From NCBI GenBank assembly GCA_035631315.1, contig DASQIZ010000098.1, forward strand, positions 104,969-168,968: 64,000 bases of DNA, given 5' to 3'. Of the stretch, positions 50,446 through 57,332 are shown piece by piece. Every line of letters starts with the position of its first letter. The stretch's first letter is position 1. This DNA comes from 40CM-2-70-7 sp035631315 (GTDB lineage: Bacteria > Gemmatimonadota > Gemmatimonadetes > Gemmatimonadales > GWC2-71-9). A program made the translations under genes and the position numbers. The notes beneath the pieces were generated by a model, which was not told the DNA's origin, did no database searches, and saw only the letters and a program-made list of their open reading frames with translations.

Positions 50446-51684
50446 GTGACGGCACCTGTGGAAGCGACGACCGCGACGGCCGGACTCGATCGCGGCCGCC
50501 CGGTATTGATCGTGTCTCCCCCCGCCCCCGACTGCGCGGGCGCCCTGTGGCCGATGGTCCAGGGGCACACCCCGGTGCTGATCATCACGGAAAGCCCGAG
50601 CGCCGCGACCGCCTGGACCCCCGCGGTGCCCCAACCTCTTCGCTTCCACGCCGTTACCGGATTGGACCGCACCACCCGCCTGCTGGCCGCGGGCGCCGTG
50701 GACGTCCTGGCCGGATCACCCGCCGACTGCGCCGCCCTGCTTTCCCGATCGGTGCTCAAAGGCGAGCAGATACGGAGCGTCGTGCTGGCGTGGCCCGAAA
50801 CGCTTCAGGGAACGCCTGAGTTCTCTTTCGTCCCGGCGCTGCTCGCGGAGATGAAGGAAACACGGCGGATCGTTCTGAGCTGGAATCCGGGCGGTCTTGA
50901 GGGACTGCTCGAGGCCCACGCGCGGCGGCCGCACATCGTCGGGGACATTCCGATGGGTGAGAATGCCCGTCCCCTTCCGCCACTCGGCGAAGCCAAGTAC
51001 GTGCTGGCTGCACCGGGCGCCCGGGAGCCGGCGATCACGGCGGCCCTCGATGGACTGGACCCCGGCTCGGCGCTGGTCTGGCGCCGCGGCATGGAGGCGG
51101 CCGGCCAGGTCAATGCGGTGATCTGCGCTGATCTGCCGACGCGGGCAGAGCTCGCGACCCTGGCAACCGCTGGAACGCCGGTGCTCGTGCTCGCTCCCGA
51201 CCAACTGCCGTATGCCCGGTCGGTGGCGTCGCCCCTGACGCCCATTCCTCTCTTGTCGGGCGCAGGGACCGCGCCGCGCCAGGTGAGGGGGACGATCGCA
51301 GCACGGATCGAGCGCGGGGACCTCGCCGCGGAGCTCGCGCTCCTGGCGCCGCTGTTTGAGCGGTACGATGCGGCAGAGGTGGCGGCGGCTGTGTACGCGG
51401 TGGGGCGTGAAGCGGGGAGCGAGAAACGGGACGCGGGAAGCGTGACCGCTGCCCGGGTCAAGGTTCATGTGAATGTGGGGAAGAAAGATCGAGCCGCGGC
51501 GAAGGACATCGTCGGTGCTCTCGTTCGCGAGGCTGGATTGTCCAGAGACGACATCGGCCGCATCGACGTGCGGGAAACACACAGCGTGGTGGAAGTGGCG
51601 GGATCTGCCGCGGAACGCGCGGTGGCCCGCTTGTCCGGGATGATGATTCGCGGTCGGAGGGTGAGTGCCCGTCTGGACCGCTGA
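50446..51684 (+). CDS. Catalytically dead DEAD-box helicase homologue with DbpA RNA-binding domain
   Basis: A 412-residue protein. The C-terminal 75 or so residues are a clear DbpA/CsdA-type RNA-binding domain: VKVHVNVGKKDRAAAKDIVG, then IGRIDVRETHSVVEVAG and MMIRGRRVSARL. The N-terminal part keeps the layout of a DEAD-box core but not its catalytic motifs. Motif I (normally TGSGKT) is PPAPDCAG (residues 25-32), motif II (DEAD) is AWPE (115-118) and motif III (SAT) is SWN (145-147). The linker GREAGSEKRDAGSVTA is encoded by a 7-base repeat. It probably binds rRNA or another RNA without ATP turnover. The GTG at 50446 has GAGG 5 bases upstream; TTG at 50428 is the alternative. Confidence 0.8.
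   Translation: MTAPVEATTATAGLDRGRPVLIVSPPAPDCAGALWPMVQGHTPVLIITESPSAATAWTPAVPQPLRFHAVTGLDRTTRLLAAGAVDVLAGSPADCAALLSRSVLKGEQIRSVVLAWPETLQGTPEFSFVPALLAEMKETRRIVLSWNPGGLEGLLEAHARRPHIVGDIPMGENARPLPPLGEAKYVLAAPGAREPAITAALDGLDPGSALVWRRGMEAAGQVNAVICADLPTRAELATLATAGTPVLVLAPDQLPYARSVASPLTPIPLLSGAGTAPRQVRGTIAARIERGDLAAELALLAPLFERYDAAEVAAAVYAVGREAGSEKRDAGSVTAARVKVHVNVGKKDRAAAKDIVGALVREAGLSRDDIGRIDVRETHSVVEVAGSAAERAVARLSGMMIRGRRVSARLDR
51409..51443. repeat. Degenerate 7-base tandem repeat encoding a protein linker
   Basis: Five units: GAAGCGG, GGAGCGA, GAAACGG, GACGCGG, GAAGCGT. They are translated as part of the linker between the helicase-like core and the DbpA domain. Because 7 is not a multiple of 3, unit insertions would shift the frame unless compensated. 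Confidence 0.65.
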
Positions 51685-51695
51685 CGGAGTGACCG

Positions 51696-52076
51696 ATGGA
51701 CCCACAACGAGAGCAGGTGTTCCAGCTCACCGGCTATAGCGGGAAGTCGACGAGTGGCACGGTGACCGTCGTTTCGTTCGACAAGAAAGCGCGGACCAGA
51801 AGAGCCTTCAAAGCCCTCGGCACCTTCTGGGCCTGTGCCGTGGGCTCGATTTTCATCCCCGTCGCGCATTTCCTCCTGGTCCCCGGCTTTTTCATCTTCG
51901 CGATCTTCCAGTTCTTCCAGCGCCTCGGCACGCCGGAGCTCGGCAAGGGCGCGACTGGTGTGTGTCCCGATTGTGGCGCGGAGCAGAAACTCGATCTCCC
52001 GCCGCGATGGAAGACTCCGCAGCAAGTCACCTGCAAGAAATGTCAGAGGGGATTGCAGCTCACCGCTGCGGCCTGA
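51696..52076 (+). CDS. Membrane protein with C-terminal zinc ribbon, hypothetical
   Basis: A 126-residue protein. The N-terminal 40 or so residues are polar and beta-like (FQLTGYSGKSTSGTVTVVSFD). Two hydrophobic segments (residues about 42-75, FWACAVGSIFIPVAHFLLVP and FFIFAIFQFF) follow. The C-terminus has two CxxC pairs (GVCPDCGAEQK...VTCKKCQRG) that form a zinc ribbon. I do not recognise it. It starts 11 bases after the helicase-like gene and is probably co-transcribed with it. Confidence 0.7.
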   Translation: MDPQREQVFQLTGYSGKSTSGTVTVVSFDKKARTRRAFKALGTFWACAVGSIFIPVAHFLLVPGFFIFAIFQFFQRLGTPELGKGATGVCPDCGAEQKLDLPPRWKTPQQVTCKKCQRGLQLTAAA

Positions 52077-52099
52077 CCTGAAGGACTACGAAAAGCGAC

Positions 52100-52121
52100 G
52101 GGCTGCCCGACGGGGCAGCCC
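52100..52121. terminator. Hairpin between convergent genes
   Basis: A 9-base stem, GGGCTGCCC with GGGCAGCCC, around the 4-base loop GACG. It lies between the zinc ribbon gene and the convergent HU gene. No clear T-run follows on either strand, so it is a probable but not certain two-way terminator. Confidence 0.55.
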
Positions 52122-52189
52122 GCATACCGCTTCGCTATTGGTCACCGTGACGTCTCACAATGACATCACAGTATAGCGAAACCCCCTGC

Positions 52190-52483
52190 TTACTTCATCT
52201 TCCCGTTGACGGCCATCTTCAGCTGCTTGCCGGCGCGGAACGCGGGAGCGATCGACGCCTTGATCTGAATGACGCCGCCCGTCTTCGGATTGCGGCCCAT
52301 GCGAGCGGCGCGCTTCCGAGCTTCGAAGTTGCCGAAGCCCGTGATCTGCACCTTCGCACCTTTCTTCAACTCACCGGCGATGATGCCCTTGTCATCGAAC
52401 AGGGCTTCGATCGTCCGGCCGGCATCCGCCTTGGACATCTTCGTCCGCATGGCGAGGGCCGCAGTCAGCTCGGCTTTGTTCAT
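52190..52483 (-). CDS. HU/IHF family DNA-binding protein
   Basis: A 97-residue histone-like protein that bends and compacts DNA. The N-terminal helices (MNKAELTAALAMRTKMSKADA) and the DNA-binding arm region ITGFGNFEARKRAARMGRNPKTG, followed by IKASIAPAFRAGKQL, match HU closely. The ribosome site AGGAG lies 7 bases before the start. The upstream gap (52484-52655) is AT-rich, with the direct repeat GAAAAACCG (52561 and 52592) and an inverted pair AAGCCTTG/CAAGGCTT, possibly regulatory. Confidence 0.95.
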   Translation of the reverse strand: MNKAELTAALAMRTKMSKADAGRTIEALFDDKGIIAGELKKGAKVQITGFGNFEARKRAARMGRNPKTGGVIQIKASIAPAFRAGKQLKMAVNGKMK

Positions 52484-52618
52484 GGCGCACTCCTGGGTGG
52501 AGGTGGTCGAAAAAGCCTTGCAAAATCACCCCTATACGGGGGGGCATCCCAAAAACCCTTGAAAAACCGATACAATATGGGGTACCCCCTCGAAAAACCG
52601 CAAGATACCAAGGCTTCC

Positions 52619-52647
52619 TTGACCTACCCCCCTCCCGCCGCTACCCT
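52619..52647 (+). promoter_or_regulatory. Candidate tdk promoter, leaderless geometry
   Basis: TTGACC and TACCCT are 17 bases apart, and the -10 box ends 8 bases before the tdk ATG. There is no ribosome site in ACGCCCCC. Confidence 0.5.
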
Positions 52648-52655
52648 ACGCCCCC

Positions 52656-53261
52656 ATGTTCCACGGCACCCGCCCCGGTTGGATCGAAGTCATCGCCGGG
52701 GTCATGTTTTCCGGCAAATCCGAAGAGCTCATCCGGCGGGTCCGCCGGGCCGTCATCGCCCGGAAGAAGGTCCAGGTCTTCAAATCCCACCTGGACGCCC
52801 GGTACGCCGGTCTCTATTCCGTCACCTCCCATGATGGGATCACGGTCGAGGCTGAGCCGATCGACTCCTCCGAACAGCTCGTGCGCCAGATCGGCCCCGC
52901 GACCGAGGTCGTGGCGGTGGACGAGGCCCAATTCCTGGATGACGGGCTGGTGGCCGTCGCGAATTCCCTTGCCGATCGGGGGGTCCGGGTCATCCTGGCG
53001 GGGACCGACGTCGACTTCCGCGGCCTCCCCTTCGGGGCCATGCCTACCCTCATGTGCGTCGCCGAGGTGGTGGACAAGTTCCAGGCGATCTGCGTGGTCT
53101 GCGGGGGTCCAGCCACCCGGAACCAGCGCCTGGTGAACGGCAAGCCGGCGACCTGGGATTCACCGACGATCATGGTTGGCGGGAGGGAGTCTTATGAGGC
53201 CCGGTGCCGTCATTGCCACAGTGTTCCGAGGGTTGATGAGGATCAAACGGCGCTCCTCTGA
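52656..53261 (+). CDS. tdk: Thymidine kinase
   Basis: A 201-residue type II thymidine kinase that phosphorylates thymidine in the salvage pathway. The P-loop is GVMFSGKSEELIRRV (residues about 15-29), the lid and DEAQF motif (VVAVDEAQFLDDG) are clear, and the zinc is held by CVVCGG and the later CRHC. The substrate loop (VGGRESYEARC) is typical. It would work with the nucleoside phosphorylase in the window in pyrimidine salvage, though the two are 30 kb apart. The next gene, coaE, starts after a repeat, 75 bases on. Confidence 0.96.
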   Translation: MFHGTRPGWIEVIAGVMFSGKSEELIRRVRRAVIARKKVQVFKSHLDARYAGLYSVTSHDGITVEAEPIDSSEQLVRQIGPATEVVAVDEAQFLDDGLVAVANSLADRGVRVILAGTDVDFRGLPFGAMPTLMCVAEVVDKFQAICVVCGGPATRNQRLVNGKPATWDSPTIMVGGRESYEARCRHCHSVPRVDEDQTALL

Positions 53262-53266
53262 CACGC

Positions 53267-53336
53267 GGGATTGGGGATGGGGGATTCGGGATTGGGCCGA
53301 CCCCACGAATCCCGAATCCCGTATCCCCAATCCCCG
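53267..53336. repeat. Inverted pair of degenerate 7-base repeats (GGGATTG family) abutting coaE start
   Basis: The left arm: GGGATTG, GGGATGG, GGGATTC, GGGATTG. The right arm from 53306: CGAATCC, CGAATCC, CGTATCC, CCAATCC, then CCG and the coaE ATG. The arms are complementary, so the transcript could form a hairpin ending at the start codon and hide it. Confidence 0.75.
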
Positions 53337-53942
53337 ATGTTGAACGTCGGCCTCACCGGCAACATCGCCGCTGGCAAGTCGACCGTCGTCGACCTGTTCC
53401 GCGCCTGGGGGGCGACGATCATCGACGCCGACCAGCTCGCCCGCGAGGCCCAGGCCCCCGGCACCGAGGTCCTCGCCGCCATCGCCGGCCGGTTCGGCAG
53501 CGACGTCCTCACCTCCGATGGCGGACTCGACCGCGCCGCGCTGCGCTCCAAGGTGATGGGAGATGACAAAGCGCTCGCGGCACTCAACGGCATCGTCCAC
53601 CCCGCCGTACAGCGACGTCGGGCGCAGCTGCTCGAAGAGGCGCGGGGCCGGGGGGACCAGATCGTCATCAACGACATCCCCCTGCTCTTCGAGGCCCTGG
53701 ACCCCAAGGACTTCGACGCCGTGGTCCTGGTGGACGCCCCCCCTGCCGTCCGGCGTGCCCGCCTCCGTCTCCTGAGGGGGCTTTCGAACGCCGAAGCGGA
53801 TGCTATGATCGCAGCGCAAATGCCGTCGGAGCGGAAGCGGGGGAAGTCGCAGTACGTGATCGAGAACGACGGCTCCCGTGAGGCGTTGGAGCAGAAGGCG
53901 CGCGCTGTATTCGATGAGTTGACGAAACGCGCAAACACCTGA
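53337..53942 (+). CDS. coaE: Dephospho-CoA kinase
   Basis: A 201-residue kinase for the last step of coenzyme A synthesis. The P-loop is GLTGNIAAGKSTVVDLF (residues about 5-21). DADQLAREAQAPGTEV and HPAVQRRRAQLLEEA are the family's substrate segments, and VINDIPLLFEALDPKDFDAVVLVDAP is the core that follows. The ATG at 53337 follows the 7-base repeat directly and has no ribosome site. A longer in-frame start would translate the repeat itself and is unlikely. Confidence 0.95.
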   Translation: MLNVGLTGNIAAGKSTVVDLFRAWGATIIDADQLAREAQAPGTEVLAAIAGRFGSDVLTSDGGLDRAALRSKVMGDDKALAALNGIVHPAVQRRRAQLLEEARGRGDQIVINDIPLLFEALDPKDFDAVVLVDAPPAVRRARLRLLRGLSNAEADAMIAAQMPSERKRGKSQYVIENDGSREALEQKARAVFDELTKRANT

Positions 53943-53991
53943 TAACCTTCGCCCCGATTTGTAGCGATCCCCCAAAAACCGGATCCGAGAC

Positions 53992-54381
53992 ATGGCCAAC
54001 GTCCCCGCCGACCTCTCCTATACCGCGGAACACGAGTACGTCAAAAGCACGAGCGACGCGTCGGTCGTGTTGATCGGCGTCACCGATTACGCCCAGGGTG
54101 AGCTCGGGGACGTCGTCTACGTCGACCTCCCGAAGGCCGGCGCCGCCTTTGCCAAGGGCGCGGTGTTTGGAACCATCGAGGCGGTCAAAGCCGTTTCCGA
54201 CCTGTATTGCCCCGTGTCCGGCACCGTGGTGGAGAGCAACGCCGCGCTCGAGAAGGATCCCGCGGCGGTCAATCGCGAACCGTACGGTGCGGGCTGGATG
54301 ATCAAGCTGAAGGTCAAAGACCAAGCCGAGCTGAAAGGCCTGCTGAATGCCGCCGCGTACGAGAAGCAAATCGGGAAGTAA
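53992..54381 (+). CDS. gcvH: Glycine cleavage system H protein
   Basis: A 129-residue lipoyl carrier that shuttles the aminomethyl group in the glycine cleavage complex. The lipoylation Lys is Lys66 in GTIEAVKAVSDLYCPVSG, and the family start YTAEHEYVK is clear. It is followed, after a short 7-base repeat array, by gcvP and then a LipM-like gene that could lipoylate it. The gcvT and lpd genes are not here. The 49-base gap before it is too short for a glycine riboswitch. Confidence 0.96.
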   Translation: MANVPADLSYTAEHEYVKSTSDASVVLIGVTDYAQGELGDVVYVDLPKAGAAFAKGAVFGTIEAVKAVSDLYCPVSGTVVESNAALEKDPAAVNREPYGAGWMIKLKVKDQAELKGLLNAAAYEKQIGK

Positions 54382-54416
54382 GACCTCGAGACTTCAGACG
54401 TCAGACGTCAGAAAAC
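54381..54416. repeat. Degenerate 7-base tandem repeat between gcvH and gcvP
   Basis: After AGACCTCG (8 bases) come AGACTTC, AGACGTC, AGACGTC, AGAAAAC. The array begins at the last base of the gcvH stop and ends 2 bases before the gcvP ATG, so it fills the whole gap. Confidence 0.65.
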
Positions 54417-54418
54417 CC

Positions 54419-57307
54419 ATGGCGATCGCTCCCGCGTCTCTCGTTCATCCTGACCGCTTCGCCTCCCGGCACCTGGGGCCCGACCCCGATGAAGTCCGGG
54501 AGATGCTGAAGGTGGTCGGCTACGGCTCCCTCGACACCTTCATCGACGCCGTCATCCCCGAAGACATCCGGTTCCGAAAAACCCTGAACATTCCCGGCGC
54601 GCGCAGCGAACGCGAAACGCTCGCCGCGTTGCGCGCGTTGGCCGCGAAGAATCAGGTCTTCCGGTCCTACATCGGGATGGGGTACTCGGATTGCATCACG
54701 CCGCCCGTGGTGCTCCGCAACGTCCTCGAGAATCCCGGCTGGTACACCGCCTACACGCCCTACCAGGCCGAGATCGCGCAGGGCCGGCTCGAGGCGCTCC
54801 TCAATTATCAGACGATGGTGTCGGACCTCACGGGCCTCGCGGTGGCGAACGCCTCGCTCCTGGATGAAGGAACCGCCGCGGCGGAGGCGATGCACCTCAC
54901 GGCCGCCGCGACCAATCATGACGGCCCCGGCACCTACCTGATCGACTCGGGTTGCCATCCGCAGACCATCGCGGTCGTCCGCACGCGGGCGGAGGCGGTC
55001 GGTGTGCAGGTGACGGTGACGGATCCGAAGAGCTTCTCGTTCAAGACGGGGACCATCGGCTGCCTGGTGCAGTACCCGGGCACCGAAGGGGACATCCAGG
55101 ATTTCCGTTCGATCGCCGAAAAAGCGCGCGCGGCCGGCGCGCTCGTCACCGCGGCCACCGACTTGCTCGCGCTGACCCTGCTCACCCCGCCGGGCGAGTG
55201 GGGCGCCGACATCGCCGTCGGCAACTCCCAGCGCTTCGGCGTGCCCCTCGGCTACGGCGGCCCGCACGCGGCATTCTTCGCAACGAAGGAAGACCACAAG
55301 CGGCATCTCCCCGGACGGATCATCGGCGTGTCGAAGGACCGCGCCGGCCGCCCAGGGCTCCGCATGGCCCTGCAGACCCGTGAGCAGCACATCCGTCGCG
55401 AAAAGGCGACGAGCAACGTCTGCACGGCACAGGTCCTCCTGGCCGTCACGGCGAGCATGTACGCCGTCTATCACGGCCCCGATGGGATCAAGAAGATCGC
55501 GGAGCGGGTGCACGGGCTGACGGTGATCCTGGCGGAAGCCGCGCGGCGCCTCGGGTACAAGATCGGCCACGCGGCGTTCTTCGATACCGTGGTGATCGAG
55601 GGCGACGAAGCGAAGATCAAGGAAGTGATCGCCGGAGCGAAGCGGCGGCGGATCAACCTCCGTCCGCTCAGCCCCACCCGTGTCGGCATCGCGCTCGACG
55701 AGACCGTGGGCCTCGAAGACGTCGAGGACCTGGCCCAGGTGCTCGCGCTCGGCAAGCCGCTGCCCTTCAAGCTGGACGACCTCATCGCGGCCGCGAAGAG
55801 CGCCATCCCGCAAGGGCTGACCCGCACCACGCCGTACCTCACGCACCCCGTCTTCCACCGGCACCGGTCGGAGACGGAGATGCTCCGCTATTTGAAGCAG
55901 CTCGAAGACAAGGACCTGTCCCTCACGTCGGCCATGATTCCCCTCGGCTCGTGCACGATGAAGCTGAATGCGACGACCCAGATGATTCCCGTCACGTGGC
56001 CCGAGTTCGGACGGATCCATCCCTTCGCGCCGCGGGATCAGGCGCAGGGGTACACCGAGCTCTTCAGGCAGCTCGAAGATTGGCTCGCCGAGATCACGGG
56101 CTTTGCCCGCGTATCACTGCAGCCGAACGCGGGCTCGCAGGGTGAGTTCGCCGGCCTGCTGGTCATTCGCGCGTATCACCGCGCGCACGGCCAGCACCAT
56201 CGTACCACCTGCCTCATTCCGCAGTCGGCGCACGGGACCAACCCGGCGAGCGCGGTGCTGGCCGGTATGAACGTGGTCGTGGTGAAGACCGACGCGCAGG
56301 GCAACATCGACGTCGCCGATCTCACGGCCAAGGCCCTCGAGCACAAGGACACGCTGGCGGCGCTGATGGTGACGTATCCGTCGACCCACGGCGTGTTCGA
56401 GTCGTCGATCCGGGAGATCTGCAAGATCGTCCATGCGCATGGTGGCCAGGTGTACATGGACGGCGCCAACATGAACGCGCAGGTTGGCCTCTGCCGGCCC
56501 GGCGACTTCGGTGCCGACGTCTGCCACCTGAACCTCCACAAGACGTTCTGCATTCCGCACGGCGGCGGCGGCCCGGGCATGGGCCCGATCGGCGTGGCGG
56601 CCCACCTCGCGAACCATCTGCCCGACCATCCCGTGGTGCCGCTCGGCGCGAGCGAGAGCTGCGGGACGATCTCGGCCGGTCCGTGGGGCTCTCCCAGCAT
56701 CCTGCCGATCTCGTGGGCGTACATCGCGATGATGGGGAAGGAAGAGCTTCCCGAAGCGACCAAGCTCGCGATGCTATCCGCGAACTACATCGCCAAGCGG
56801 CTGGCGGGGCATTTCGAGCTGCTCTACGCGGGCAAGAACGGACTCATCGCTCACGAGTGCATTCTCGATACGCGTCCCTTCAAGCAGTCGGCGGGCGTCG
56901 AAGTCGAGGACATCGCGAAGCGGATCATCGACTACGGGTTCCACCCACCCACCGTCTCTTTCCCCGTCGCGGGCACGCTGATGGTGGAGCCGACGGAAAG
57001 TGAGCCGCAGGTGGAGCTCGACCGGTTCTGCGACGCGCTGATCGCGATCCGCAACGAGATCCGGGAAATCGAGCGTGGCGAAGCGGACCGCGACGACAAT
57101 CTCCTGGCCAATGCGCCGCATCCGCTCGCAGATCTGCTCGCGGATGAATGGAAGCATCCGTACTCGCGGGAGCGGGCGGCCTTCCCGTCCGCGGCGACGC
57201 GCACGCACAAGGTGTGGCCCACCGTCAGCCGGATCGACGGCGCGTACGGTGACCGCAACCTGATTTGTGTGTGTCCGCCGATCGAGAGCTATGCGACAGT
57301 CGGTTAG
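54419..57307 (+). CDS. gcvP: Glycine dehydrogenase (decarboxylating), P protein
   Basis: A 962-residue PLP enzyme, the full-length single-chain form joining the P1 and P2 halves. It decarboxylates glycine and hands the aminomethyl group to GcvH. The N-terminal half starts RHLGPDPDEVREML and has TPYQAEIAQGRLEALLNYQT. The C-terminal half has the PLP Lys in LNLHKTFCIPHGGGGPGMGP, preceded by VYMDGANMNAQVG. The start ATG at 54419 is preferred over an upstream in-frame start that would translate the repeat. The stop TAG lies inside the next repeat array. Confidence 0.97.
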   Translation: MAIAPASLVHPDRFASRHLGPDPDEVREMLKVVGYGSLDTFIDAVIPEDIRFRKTLNIPGARSERETLAALRALAAKNQVFRSYIGMGYSDCITPPVVLRNVLENPGWYTAYTPYQAEIAQGRLEALLNYQTMVSDLTGLAVANASLLDEGTAAAEAMHLTAAATNHDGPGTYLIDSGCHPQTIAVVRTRAEAVGVQVTVTDPKSFSFKTGTIGCLVQYPGTEGDIQDFRSIAEKARAAGALVTAATDLLALTLLTPPGEWGADIAVGNSQRFGVPLGYGGPHAAFFATKEDHKRHLPGRIIGVSKDRAGRPGLRMALQTREQHIRREKATSNVCTAQVLLAVTASMYAVYHGPDGIKKIAERVHGLTVILAEAARRLGYKIGHAAFFDTVVIEGDEAKIKEVIAGAKRRRINLRPLSPTRVGIALDETVGLEDVEDLAQVLALGKPLPFKLDDLIAAAKSAIPQGLTRTTPYLTHPVFHRHRSETEMLRYLKQLEDKDLSLTSAMIPLGSCTMKLNATTQMIPVTWPEFGRIHPFAPRDQAQGYTELFRQLEDWLAEITGFARVSLQPNAGSQGEFAGLLVIRAYHRAHGQHHRTTCLIPQSAHGTNPASAVLAGMNVVVVKTDAQGNIDVADLTAKALEHKDTLAALMVTYPSTHGVFESSIREICKIVHAHGGQVYMDGANMNAQVGLCRPGDFGADVCHLNLHKTFCIPHGGGGPGMGPIGVAAHLANHLPDHPVVPLGASESCGTISAGPWGSPSILPISWAYIAMMGKEELPEATKLAMLSANYIAKRLAGHFELLYAGKNGLIAHECILDTRPFKQSAGVEVEDIAKRIIDYGFHPPTVSFPVAGTLMVEPTESEPQVELDRFCDALIAIRNEIREIERGEADRDDNLLANAPHPLADLLADEWKHPYSRERAAFPSAATRTHKVWPTVSRIDGAYGDRNLICVCPPIESYATVG

Positions 57308-57332
57308 ACGGTTCGTCGGTTAGACGGTCAGT
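57301..57332. repeat. Degenerate 8-base tandem repeat between gcvP and the lipoate gene
   Basis: Four units: CGGTTAGA, CGGTTCGT, CGGTTAGA, CGGTCAGT. The TAG in the first unit ends gcvP, and the last unit abuts the next ATG. Confidence 0.75.

Noticed and set aside
53943..53991. Possible glycine riboswitch before gcvH
   Set aside because: The gap to coaE is only 49 bases and shows no aptamer-like pairing, too short for a glycine riboswitch.
26201..57332. Short tandem arrays as possible CRISPR arrays
   Set aside because: Units are only 7-8 bases, imperfect and without spacers, and there are no cas genes in the window.
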